Below, piece by piece: positions 1-12,400 of a stretch of DNA of 64,000 bases. The position numbers were made by a program, and so were the translations under genes. Origin of the DNA: Saccharina japonica (Eukaryota > Sar > Phaeophyceae > Laminariales > Laminariaceae); assembly GCA_008828725.1 (NCBI GenBank), contig MEHQ01002695.1:442664-506663 (forward strand). Reading direction: 5' to 3'. The notes below the pieces were generated by a model. The model was not told where the DNA came from. It did not search any database and was given only the letters and a program-made list of their open reading frames with translations. Position 1 is the first letter of the stretch; every line of letters begins with the position of its first letter.

Positions 1-990
1 AAGTAAAATCTACTTCCATGGAAAAAAGTTAGACTTCCTCCATAGATTTATTTTGACTTCCATGAAACTAAACTTGAATGCATTTTTTGCTCCCATGGAA
101 TTGAAAACAATCCCATGGATATTGGATTTGCTTCCATGGAAGCAAACAAGTCGAAGTGTACCCCACATTCATGGAATTTTATACCAGAAGCTTTTTATGG
201 AAGCTGCCAGAAACTTGTATGGAAGCCTTCATCAACTTCCATGGAAGAAAACGTACTTCCTTCCATAAAAATTTGATTTACTTCCACTTCCTCCTTGGAC
301 GCTGGCTCCATGATATCCCACCCCGGCTTGGCACCCTGCTCCCACTTAGTACCTTGATCTCGCATTGGGCCCTTCCCATTGGCCCCCTGCTCCCACCCAA
401 AAGGTGCAGAAATATAGTTAGCTTTCCGCAGGAACCGCTGGAGGCATCCACCAGCCACCCTGATCGCGGTCATCCCATTGGTCATCCACAGCCACTTCCT
501 CCATGAAAGTATAATCAATTACTTACGTACACCGAAGGAAGTACATTGTTTTTTCTCGGAAGCAAGAATACTTCAATATTACGTCGTCAATGGAAGTAAG
601 CAAGCTTCCCTGGAGGAAGTAAAACTTCACTTCCACATCTATACTTCTATGGGAGCAATGACGTCTATCGAAGCTGGTGGAAGCAATGGGAGTCGGTGGA
701 CTCTTGTGGAAATTGCTGGAAGTTCAGGAAACTCGTGGAAGTAGGTGGAAGTCTATACGGGAGATTATGGAAACTCTTGGAAGCTTCCACCAAACGTGGT
801 TATGGGAGCTAGCTTTAGTTGATGGAAGTTGGTGGAAGAGTCCACCTCCACCAACAACAGAGGAAGTTTCCACGTATACTTCCATGGAAGAAAAAACTAC
901 TCGCATGTAAGTAAAATATGCTTCCATGGAGTTAAATCCCATGGAAGTAAAACGGGAAAAGCTGGTGGTGGACCTCGTGAACCCCCACAA
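1..990. repeat. Left block of CTTCCATGGAAG palindrome array
   Basis: Dozens of imperfect copies of the 12-bp palindrome CTTCCATGGAAG, often followed by TAAA, are spaced 10-40 bp apart. A more complex core at about 285-480 is inverted relative to the core of the right block (3120-3330). No credible gene is visible; the short open frames here are simply the repeat read in six frames. The block may extend beyond the window start. Confidence 0.8.
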
Positions 991-2050
991 AAGAAAGGTC
1001 GTTCTGGTTATGCTGCAAAGGACATAAACCGCTGAGCTACATATCTACGTAACGATGACTGAGTGGCTCAGGCACTCCATGAGTACCTCAGTGTTCGTAA
1101 ATTGTAAAGGAACAGACCAAAGGAAACACTTCCGTCTGCACGGTTTCTGTTGACCCCTTCCACCTCTCCAGAGAGCCCGTACGGTACGTAGTCCAACCTG
1201 ACGATAGTCCGCTCGCTGCTTATTCATAATGTCCACGCTCACCACTCGCCAGGCAGCCTCGTATTTTATTCGTTCGTTGGACAAAAGGAGGGACGACAGC
1301 AGCAGAAGATTGCGCTGTGCCCTCGCTCCGACAACGACTCCCCCACAGTTGTGTTTCTTGTATGGAACTTGGGTGGTTACTGCAGTTGCTACTGTAAGTT
1401 TAAGGCTCTTGTAAAGTAGTGCACCTACTCTCTGCCACCTTGTGATACCAAAATAGAACCACGCCGTGCATCATCACGAGTACACAATATATCGGCATAC
1501 ATACCTTATAAATACCCCATGCAATACATTAAAGACACGGGCATCTGCTGAATGCTGGGTGAAACCTAAACCCATACCAGCCCCCCTCGAGGGCGCTTTG
1601 CGTCTACATATCATGCTATCTTCCAATAGGCAGTAGTAGTGGACGAACCTTGATAGTGAGTCTTCCAGAGGAAAACTATTCAGGAACTCTGGCTGGCTAC
1701 GAAAGGGTATATTATAGGCAGCTCAATAAACTTGGAGTGTTTCCCAGCCACAGCACCCCGAGTCAACCTAGAGTCTTCCCAAGCAAGGCATCCAAACCGG
1801 TCGACTCAACCTAGAGTCTTCACCAAGCATAGCCTCCAAGCGCTGACTGACCACTGGTATAGGGTTCGGTTTAGGGCTGGGGTTAGGGTTCGAGTCCGAG
1901 GGTCGACCAACTAAGTCGAGGTTTGATTCGGTTAGAACCATCGGCTTCTGCGCCTTTCCCCCCCCCGCTTCTTTGGGATCTGTTAGAGCAGTACCCGCCG
2001 GAGAGGCGGTCGATGGACCCCGTACGAAAATTCGGGCCCACCACATTAGT
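991..2050. other. Spacer inside the palindrome-repeat block, no gene seen
   Basis: Mostly unique sequence without a convincing reading frame. Around 1861-1890 there is a short degenerate run of GGGTTAGGG-like units followed by GGTTCGAGTCC, which resembles a pol III B box but has no tRNA fold around it. 1740-1835 contains an imperfect repeat of a CAACCTAGAGTCTTC motif about 40 bp apart. Confidence 0.5.
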
Positions 2051-2530
2051 TCCCTTTTTAGTATTTACTTTCATGGAAGTTACCAACGTAAATACACTTT
2101 CTCCGGGGAGTCGAAGTTTAGTTCCATGGAAGTAAAGGAAGCTTCCATGGAAGTGAAATAAAATGTACTTCCATGGAAGTAAAAACACTTCCATGGAATT
2201 AAAAACACGTCCATGGAAGTAGCAACACTCCCATGGAGGAAGTAAAAACACTTCCATGGGGGCATTTTCTACTTCCATGGAATTACGTGGAAAACGTCCA
2301 TTACACTGTTGGTGGGATTGGAGGAAGCTTCCACCAACTTTCATGGATTAAAGCTTCCACAGCCACGGTCAGTGGAAGCTTCCAAGAGCTTCCATGTTCC
2401 CCTATAGACTTCCACCTACCCCATCGAGTTTCCTAAGCTACCATTAACTTCCGCAAGAGTCCACCGACTTCCCTTATTTCCACCAGCTTCCTATAGACTT
2501 CATTTCTTCCATGCAAGTAGCTGCAGAAGT
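2051..2530. repeat. Middle block of CTTCCATGGAAG palindrome array
   Basis: Second dense cluster of the CTTCCATGGAAG motif, most regular at 2120-2290 where CTTCCATGGAAGTAAA-like units recur about every 20 bp. No gene is visible. Confidence 0.8.
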
Positions 2531-2984
2531 AAATAATACTATTTCCTCCCATGTGTGTGTTGTCTTCACAACAAGCGCGTTCTTTCTACCCAACTACAGC
2601 AGTACACCAAGTGTTTGTCCTGATTTCTAACCCTAGAGAGATACAAATCATGTGGTCTCAAACTGTGAGACAGAGAAAAACCGAAACAAAATGAAACGCA
2701 AATGATTGGGTAAAGCAAGTGGAATGTCAACGTACCGGGTACGAGAACACAACGACACGAGCCAGACCAAAAAACAAGAACAAAAAGACGATGGAAAAAA
2801 AACGAATTATGAAAAGAAACAGAATACAAATGACGCAAGGAGACAGAAGCGCCCCTAGAAGAAAATAATGCGTGCCCAAGAGTAACAGATAACTGCCGCA
2901 CGGGCGAAGCAACACGAAGAAGAGGAAGACACCGGGCATAGGACGGCGGGGGGGGAAAGGAACCAAAGGGAGAAACAAGGCAAA

Positions 2985-3605
2985 AACCATGGAAGTTGTT
3001 TTACTTCCATGAAAGTGTGTCTACTTCCATAGAAGAAGTAAAGTTTGCTTCCATGAAAACAAACTTTCTTCCGTGGAAGTAAGTAACAATTTACCTAGGG
3101 TTACCTCCATGGACGTGACTGTGGACGACCGGTGGGGGTCCTGGAATCAAAGTGGCTGGTGGGCCTGCGGCGTCTCGCTGATTTTATTTCTGCACCTTGT
3201 GGGTGGGACCAGGGTGCCACATGGGAAGGGCCCACCGCGGGATCAAGGTACCAAGTGGGAGCAGGGTGCCGGGCGGGAGTGGAATGTCCCATTGAGCCAG
3301 ATTATATGGACGAATACACAACTTACACGGACGTGAATCCAACTTTTTTTGTGTTTGATTCCATGGAAGTTGATGAAAGCTTAACTTTATCTCATGGAAG
3401 TTGCGAGAAGGTTCCACGGAAGCTTTTGTCAATTTTCATGGGAGTGGGATTTACTTCCATTGGCAGTAAATCCAACTTCCATTAGTGTTTGGTTACTTGC
3501 ATGGGAGTGAATTCCTCTCAATTTTTTGGGGACGTAAAATCGCTTCCATGGAAGGAAGTAAAAGTTATTACCATGGAAAATTCGAAATTTCCATGGCAGA
3601 AAACT
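2985..3605. repeat. Right block of CTTCCATGGAAG palindrome array, inverted core
   Basis: Third palindrome cluster. Its core at about 3120-3330 matches the reverse complement of 285-480 in the left block; shared landmarks include TTTCTGCACCTT, GGGAAGGGCCCA and GATCAAGGTACCAAGTGGGA. The two cores therefore sit in inverted orientation about 2.8 kb apart. Confidence 0.75.
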
Positions 3606-5457
3606 CAAAAACTAATTAATGTGGGAGATCTCGCCGGCACGCGAACCACGAAAACCAAATACGTACATACGTAAGGTAAGGGGTCCGTACCGAGCAGATG
3701 CGCAAATAAATGTAGTATCACCCTTGCGCGAACTCATTATCGTTGAGAGCTTGATTGCTGATTGGTTAATCTGGGGCATCAGCGGGGGGAGAGGGTGGCC
3801 TTGAATGCCCGATGTAACCCCTCAAAAGTAAAATATTTTTATCAGCGTATTTTCAACCGGCAGTGGGCCGTTTTGACCGGAAAGGAATGAATCGACACAC
3901 GAAAAAATTTAGTCAAGCGAGCTATTTGTCCGAAACACCAGTTGTCGCTTTTATCAATAATAACGTTTTGCACACGCCTCTACAGTACGTATGTCGCGAC
4001 AATTATGGTGCGCCCCCCGACGTTTGCCTCCCTTACCGCTAAGTTCGGCAACAGAAATGGGGAGGGATGAAGCCCTCTACGGAGGGAGGGAGGGGCCTTG
4101 GGTCGAAACAAAGCCAAACTCCAGCTGCCCCGTGACACCGACCAATATGATTCCGATGTTTTACCCCGATCGCCACAGATGGCGGACGTCAGCCTGCGGT
4201 GGTAACAAACCCAGGTTCCAGCTCTGCCCCCATGACATTAAAAAAACACTAAATCGAGTTTTCGCGCAGTCGCGGCAGATGGCGTACGTCGGCAAAATGG
4301 CACCAACAGGAAAAATGATCTTGTTTTGTTCATATTTCGCCTCCTTCGATCACGTCATCGGTCAGGGCGTCCGGCGGGCGACGTTTCGCTCGCGTCGTTC
4401 CCGCTCGCTCTTCTGTCCTCCCTTGAGCCTGACGTCACCAGGCCGTTCAACCTTTGGCCCGCTCGCTCGGCGAGACTTTGCACCACCTCCGAACCGACCT
4501 GACGACGGAACGGGGAACGGGACAACGCGGTCACTCAGAAAGTGAAAAAACGATCCCGGGCTTGATGGCACAACCGACCCTAACGAAAAAGAGGCCAGCT
4601 TAGGGGCAAGCAGACCCAAGCGAGGGACGCAAACATACTTCGGTAGAATACCCGTTCTTGGACATTCGGACACATAACATACGTACGTAAAAAAAAAACA
4701 AGCAAGGCAGTCGCAATGACATGTTACGAAAATCCAGCATGCAACGCCGTACTATACGTATTTCGAGTATTTGCGTAAGAATAGCAAAAACTATTGCGAG
4801 TTTTTTTCTTTGATGTTGCGCTCTCCCTAGAGGGGTTGCAATGTTTAAATGTTCGTAGCCAGAGGAGTGTCGACGTCAGTGCAAACTACTCGCTTGAAAG
4901 GTTGGGCTGTTCACAAAGTACTGGAGCTGCCGCAACGGTAAGGGAGGGGGGTCACTTCTAGGTCCTGTTCTTCAGCCACCTCAGAGGGTCACTCAGCCGA
5001 GCGACTACCCTTTTGCTCTGCAGCTTCAAAGCCTCCTCGTGGCTTTTGGATGGCCGATATGCCCCGCCCCATGGGGAAATTTCTGTGTTTCGCTGAGGCA
5101 AACACCCTATCTTCAAGTTTAATGTTGAGCGAGGCTCAGAGAAAGATGTCGGTTGACGGTCAAGTGTCAAGTTTGTCGAGCGTCAACGTTGTCTGTCAGG
5201 GCCTTTGGCGTTGCCAAGCAAAAACATCCCATATCCCCGGTATAATAAAGCCTCCAGAACTCATGTGGAAACCCCTCGTTTTTCAAGAAGAAAGACAGAA
5301 AAACCTGCAGTGGTGTGTACAAAAAATGAAAAACGTTGAATTTTTCAGTGGTTTGGTAAGGCGTTTTTGAAAACCGGGGATTTTCTTCAATGTCCCCTGC
5401 TTTTTCGTGTCAAGGCTGTCTATCAAGATGTTCGTTGGATTACTGTCTGTCAAGGAC
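3606..5457. other. Intergenic stretch, no supported gene
   Basis: Open frames here are short and lack recognisable domains or convincing splice contexts. 4173-4198 and 4270-4295 carry a repeated CAGATGGCG(G/T)ACGTC motif about 97 bp apart. The longest frame (3991-4545, plus) has an ATG but composition unlike the real genes in this window. Confidence 0.5.
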
Positions 5458-5688
5458 GCATGCTACAATAGAGGTGCACCATGTTTTTTCTGAGCTCCTC
5501 ACCTAAGGAGCGTCATACCTCACCGAAAAAATGATTTTGGAGGAAAATAAAAGTGCGGCCGGATGCGAAATCTCATGACCGCAGTATACTCTGAAACATT
5601 ATTCGTCACAAAAATGAAAAAACGACGAATTTGGGTTGAGGAGCCCGATCGTTCAGAAAACGATTCGGCCAAAGAGTGCTACGTCTAC
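5458..5688 (+). mobile_element. MITE, GCATGCTACGATAGAGGT family, copy 1
   Basis: Starts with GCATGCTACAATAGAGGTGC and ends near GAGTGCTAC. Its first 110 bp match, in reverse complement, the right end of the copy at 8884-9155, including the GAGCTCCT..AGGAGC segment. It carries no coding capacity. Confidence 0.6.
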
Positions 5689-6106
5689 CTTGGCACGCGT
5701 CCAAGGTTTTCAAAGTCTGCGAACCGACATCTGAGCCCATTGCCCGGGTGGCCTAAAAGACACCTGCCACGAAAGTGGTGCGTACAATTGCAGTTTTTGC
5801 CTGAAACATTTCGGACTGCCCGGCCGGGGCTTCTTAAACTGGGGAACTACGTACAGTTTCACAAAAAAAATATTGTCGGCATACGTACCAATTTTTTTAT
5901 TTTTCCCCATGTTACTCGTTGTACACCGGGGCCCTTGGCTTCAACTTTCATGTTTTCTCGCAAAAAAGTCGGAGCCTGGGTGGGGGTAGGGGTACGAAGC
6001 TCCTCAAGTAAGGAGCTCCTCAAGAAAGGAGCCCCAGAAAAAAATAAGTGCATCCTCACTCTGGCAGGGGACTACGGTAGACGCGGCAGTGAAAACGGGG
6101 ATGACT

Positions 6107-6398
6107 CATGCTACGACACGGTAGAGGTATACGGTATACCTTATTTTGGCTGAAACGGTTTCGGAAACGATCGGTCTCCTTAACCCAGAATCGTCCGAAC
6201 TTTCATTATTTCTTGTGTCAGCAATATGTTTCGTTGTTATACGTAGAGGCCATGGCATTATTCATCGGGTATATGTATTATACGATAGCACTTTTATTTT
6301 TCCTTCAAAACAACTTTTTGTATGAGGTATACATAGAGCTCGTCGTCAAGTGGACACCCTCACAAAGAAAACTTGGTGCATTGTCTATCGTAGCATGC
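6107..6398 (+). mobile_element. MITE, GCATGCTACGATAGAGGT family, copy 2
   Basis: Begins CATGCTACGACACGGTAGAG and ends TCTATCGTAGCATG, giving terminal inverted repeats of about 18 bp. The left half aligns with 8884-9010 (GGCTCCTTAACCCA, TCGTC(G/C)GAACTTTCAT). Non-autonomous and just downstream of the stop codon of the kinase gene. Confidence 0.65.
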
Positions 6399-6436
6399 GG
6401 CGGATACCCCCCCCCCCCATCAATCATAGCACCAGT

Positions 6437-9400
6437 CTAAGGTATACTGCGCCCTAGCTTGACCAATTTTCCGGTCTCGTACGCAGGCGGGGCACGCACC
6501 TCCAGAAGGGCTCCCGTCTTCTGCGAGTCACCCGGCAAGGTTTGGACAAACTCCACCAGCTCTGTCGCGGTGGGGGGCGAGAACACCAGGCAAACGTTTT
6601 CCGAGTAGCAACGGTGTTGGTACTGCAAGTACGTGGTGCCTCTCGGGGCGTGACTTCATTCAAGAAAATAAATGGACAAGAGTGTGATTGCAGTAACCAA
6701 GAAGGGCTCCAAAAATAATTGAGTCAAGAAGCGTGTACTTCAAATGTTCGTCCCAAAGAGACAAATCACCCCCCCCCCAACACCACCATCGCTGCGGACA
6801 CACCATGAGGCAACATCTTATTCGAGTGACACAGTTCGACATGTCCCATACTGCCCAAAGGGCAGCAATGGAAGGAGGACAATACGAATGCCAGCGACGT
6901 CTGCTGATGCCAAACCCCGGACGACATTATAACTGCACCGGAAGAGACGCGGCAGAGGAAGTACAGTGGTGACACCATACAACGGGAAGCGGCGCTCGCA
7001 CTCGAGCTGCTGTGTTCCCGCCCTTGCTCTTAACATAGGTTGCATACCACCCAGCCTGGGCTAGCTTAGCCTAGCTGAGCAGAGCCGGAACAACACGAGA
7101 CGAAATGATCACGAACAGAACCGAAAACCTCGATACGTAAGACCACCGGGTATAAACTGGCCACGCAGGCAACGGGTGTATCCAGGGTTAGCAATTATCG
7201 GCCCGTTACCGCCCTCTACCGGCACTACCGCAGTAGATGTCTACATGTCAGACGGCCCTCACCTCCAGCACCACCGTCGCCCCCCTGCAATAATTGGCGT
7301 AGTGCCTGAATGGGGTCGTCTTGGGCGGCCCCCGGCTCCAGGCCCGACAGGGCGTACGCTAGATCCTCGAGACCCGCCAAGAAAATGTCCTGTGCGGGTA
7401 GGAGGGCGGACAGGCGGGGCGGGTATATTTGAGTGAACAATGACACATACAAGTGGCAAAAGCGAAAACCCGACCATCCAATGGGAATCCGCTGCCCCCG
7501 GTGCGACATTGAATCCACAAAAATGTGCTTGCATACAGAATATGTGGTATTAATAGTGCAAAAGGACATATCCTGCACACGCAAAAACATACTGCCAACA
7601 CGTACAGGACATAACGACCGTGTTGGAAACGCGTAACCTTCGGTACTCGACCCATAGAACAAAACTGTATCCGCTTCTCGTGCCCAGGTGTACGCTGCGT
7701 AATATTTCCTGGCTCTTAGCGGCCGAGGTGTGAGTGGGCAAACCCCTCGAAGTACCTTGGATGAAATTAATATTTTTAATGTGAAACAAAACAATGGCGT
7801 CCACGGAAATAATCAACGCAGACACACCATTGCGCACGGCAGGTTCCGCATGCTATTATACGTTACAGAAATCCCTATTATCGCTGAGGATGGGGACCAG
7901 ATAAATGTCAGTTCAAGAAATATCCCGGGGGCGCCCTGCTTCTGTGGGCATGTCTATCCGATAACATCGCTGACAAACAACCACATGATTTTGTAGAACT
8001 TCAACAGGAGCGCATGTGTGTACCTCTTTATTGCGCCGCGAACGTGAACGACAGAAACCAGATTAAAACAGTCCTTCAGCCCCGAAAAACATAAACGAGA
8101 GAGTGTAGAACGAAACTGTCCACCGCCAAAATCACGAATCGGTCGACAGACTCACGCGTTTTTGCAGGCCTCACCTCTTCGACGGTGAGAGGCGGGCTAA
8201 GCGCGTCCACCACGCTTTCCGGCACGGGAAACGGCAGAGCCGGTAACCTTGGCAGGAACGGAAAAGGGGGCGGCGGGGGACGGAGGACGTCTCTGGCCCT
8301 CACCACCGCTTGCCGCGTGGCCCTCCGTAGCACCAAATCAGCCGCGTTTGAGGCCTAAATATAAACCGCAAACATCAAAGCATTTTAGGAGTCAGAACGG
8401 AGGAATACCAACACAGGACGCGAGCAACAGTAGGGGAATCTATAGCAACCTAACAAAATTATGAGGCTTCTCAACTCGAGGAGCCCCATATATACTTCAC
8501 CCAAAAACTGATTTTAAAAAGAAAAAAAGAAATATTGGCTCAACCCAATGAACAATCCCCATAGGGTCTACAGTAGGGGTATTGTTGTTGTTGTCTTCAT
8601 ATTAAAAGCCGTGCCGGTCTCTCTATCCAGTACCTCCATCCGTCTGTGCTAATCCAACACTTGACGCGGTCGGTTCCCGTGGTCACAGGCTAACTTATCC
8701 CCAAAAAAAGGTCGTACGTACCGAAAAAATTGTCTACCGCCTTCCGAAAAAAAAAAACAATGTTCGACGTTTATACAGCTCCTTTACCCTTGCCGAAAAA
8801 ACGAACGAGCGCCGAAAAACGATGGCACCCACCCCTGCGCGAGCTCAAGCGCTCTGAACGGCGGGTATTGTATGCCTGGCGAAGCGTGCTACGACAGAGG
8901 TACTTATGAATACCCTGGTAGCACTTTTTGTCTGAAGCTGTTTTCCGAATGGCTTATGAAAGGCTCCTTAACCCAAATTCGTCGGACTTTCATTTTTGTG
9001 TCGAAATATTTTTCATACTAGACTCACAGGTCACGGCGTTGTTCGTGGGGTAGCATTTTTGTTTTCCTCCCAAAAACCCATTTTTCGGCGACGTATGGAG
9101 CGCTCCTCAAGTTAGGAGCTCGGAAAAAGCAGGGCGCACCTCTATCGTAGCATGCGTTTGGCACCAGGTATTTCGTTCTCACCTCCCCGACGAGAGCAGC
9201 CCTGAGCGGACGCGCCTCCTCCGCCAAAAGAAACTTGAGGGTCTGGCCCAGAGACGCCCCCGAGGCGGGGAGCGTGTCGAAGTCCACGAAAACGGCGGAG
9301 TCCGCGGCAACCACCCCGGTCGCGTAGCTTAGCAGCACCGACAACCGCTTCGCCAGGAACTTCCCGTCCTCGCTTTTGTTTTGTTTTTTTGTTTAGCGTT

Positions 9401-12400
9401 TTTTTGTTTTTGTTTTTTTCGGTCGAAATATTGTTTTGTTTTTGTTTTTTTGTTTCGGTCGAACATTGGTTTAGTTTTTGTCGAGGTAAAAGGAGGTACG
9501 GTATTGTTTTTTGTCGGCCGGAAAAAGAAGGCGGAAAAAGGCGTCCGTTTTTATGGTTTTGACACGATTTTCAGGAAATATTTGGGTTTTTTTTTGTATG
9601 GTCAAGTTGATCGATGAATTTGTGTGGATGCGCCAGATCCAATCCGTATTTAGTGCGTTTCCGTTAATACGACGTTTGTTGGAAACGTCCCGTCGTGCGT
9701 ATAGTACACGTTTACGCAATAACAGTTCGGGATTGCGGTCGCGCGCAATATTCGGGTGGAAGCGCGCGGTTTCAACCAACCACGCAGGCAAGAACGAACG
9801 GAGGAGGTAGCGGCAGCAGCGGTGTAGGCGGCGACGGCGATGGCGAGGGGTGGCCCAAAAAAGGCGGTCAGGAAAAATCACGAAGGATCATCAGATAAAA
9901 TAGCGGGAACCAAGCCAAGCAAACGTGGCAGACGAGCGTGGCTATATACCCAGATTACATTTACATAGGCCGTCCTCATGTCCTGTTCAGTACGGTCAGC
10001 ATCATGCCTACAGCTACTACAGCAGTGCGTGCTCCAGCCGCTGCCTGCGGGATACGTATTCACCTAGAGCACCCCAACTTTTGTATTTCTGCGGATTTTA
10101 ACGAGAGCGCAGGGCCAAAGTGAAAAAGAAACGGCTGCAACACGATGAGCGACCGACATGATCAACGCTTAACACGATCAGCGCTTACAGTGAGTGGTTC
10201 CTAAAGCACTCAAAGCTAACTCTGAAGCATAGCACCGCGCTTCATTCTTTGTCGTTTCGCCAACTACCACTACAACGCACGTCCTCGGAAATTCCCCTGC
10301 GAGAGCGGGCTGGGCCACTGGCAGGTTACCTGGTATAGCCCTCAGAACAGACGCCCAAAACGTTTTTTTCGCGCGCAACGAAATTCACGGTCTGCCGTCC
10401 CCTGTGCCGGCAGCTATATGATTTTCTACGAGGTGGCTGGCGAAAGCTCCACCCACCCACCCACCACAGAAATGATGCATCACAGCCCGACGCACACCAG
10501 AAATTAAGTATAAAAGCAAAAAAAAAACGTACCTATAGAGGATGTCCCGGAGCGCCCTCTGCAGAGCCGGAGAGTCGTCTGAGATGATCTTGCGGGTGAC
10601 GAACGGGTAGGCCTCCATGACGATGCGGTAGTCGGGATCGCCCGTCAGAGCGACGCCTGCAATTTTTGTTGCAAAGATTTAATAAATTCCGTCGTGTATA
10701 CATATATATCGTACATAGGTGCGTTCTATTCGAGGGACCACGGCCTCCATTTGCATGTACTATCTCTTCTTTTCTCGTATTCGACCTACTGCTGTGTTTC
10801 GATCAAGCCGCTGCCGTTGTCAACACATTCCACACAAGGGGGCTGATGAACTGCACGGACCGGTCGTTATGGCGTGGCTTTCATCTATATGGCGGAGCTC
10901 CTTGCGGACCCGAAATTGGCCCTGTCATAAACGTCCCAATTGCACCCATGCACAAAAAAAGTTGCGAAATCGCATGGTCGTGGTCACGCCTGAGCCACGC
11001 CAACCCACATACCATGGTTGTGGCAGCTTTGATGTATTTCAACTTTTCTATCTCTAGAACACACATACACCGGCACAGGAAACTACTGCATGTGCTTTGA
11101 ATGCAAGAAGTTTCTTTCTTGGTTTCCCACCGACACACAATGCCGAAGAAAAACTTAATGCGCAAGACGAAGGAGAACGCCCCGGTACCACCGGCGTCTT
11201 GCTGGCCTACTGGACCAAGAGATGCCCCCCGCTTGATTTCAGCACCCATTTAGTCAGCAGCTGTCTATAAGGCAAGGCAAGGCAAGGCAAGGCACGGAAA
11301 ACAGAGCAACACCTGTAACTACGTCCAGCGTTTCAGAGCATTCAAGCAAAAGCATCAAGACAAAAAAAACTCAGGCTTTTTTTTTTCCTGCCCGGTTTAA
11401 TTTTCCTATCGCCGTCATTCGTTAAACATTATTTATTTATTTTATTTCCACTCGTACTACGTTACCTTCCAGTATACCCAGCGCCCGCGCGATGAGCGCG
11501 AAATACGGAGGGATGTTGAACGGGATCTCCAGCGTGGCCCGGGCCAGGTCCTTTGCGAGGCTCTGGTAGTTCAGGCTCTTGGCTCCGCCCCCCTCGAAGA
11601 CGTAAGGGCCGATCACGCGCTTCATTACCGGCTCCACCTTCGCGAAGAAACCAGCGGGGGGGGGCGTACTCAATAGTTGCTTGCCTTAGTCATTTGACCA
11701 TTGACCACGCATCCCTTTCGAGACGGAGCAACCGTTCCTACTCCAAATAGAGACACCTCCAACACTTGGGCGCTCATTACGTTGTTTCCATGTATTACAA
11801 AGAAATTTTTTGCTAATATTATGCCCTTCCTGTTTCGCCGCCTGTGGCCACCATCTATATCTCCTGAAATAGCGGGGGGGGGGGGGCAGTCGTAGCATCA
11901 GGGCCGCAACGGTAATAAGGAAAATAAGAAACGAGCAAAAAAAAAGCACTGACGACACTGAGACCCGGGAGATTGGAGCCGACGCACCTCTGCCGCTTGG
12001 TTGTGTGAATATTATTTGCTGGTATGTTCAAGGAGTTTCGGGGGAGAGGGGGGGGGTACTCATGTCGTGCACGGCCGTAGTCATATGACCATAGACCCTC
12101 GCATCCCTACAATGCCGGGACGGAGCACGTTGGGTTTTCATCAACCAGGCAGACATTGCTTGCACCAAGCGCGAAACGCCGTGAGGTATTGGGCGAGTCG
12201 CATGGAGGGTGAGCTGCATCCTGCTAAGAACCGCCTCTGAGGCGGACTTGCATATGGACGACAGCTTCAATGAGTTAATTTAATTTCTGGTGTGGCCACT
12301 TCCAGAGACAGCAATGGGTTTTACTATGTAACTGCCTCGCGGATGCCTTACCATATTAACACTACGTGATACGACCATTCCCCTTGTGCGGAGCAAAGGT

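Noticed and set aside
1861-1900. tRNA-like B box GGTTCGAGTCC
   Set aside because: No A box at the right distance and no cloverleaf stems could be drawn; the neighbourhood is a GGGTTAGGG-like run.
5563-6153. 196-residue plus-strand frame
   Set aside because: It spans MITE copies and repeat-like GAGCTCCTCAAG segments, with no domain and no splice context.
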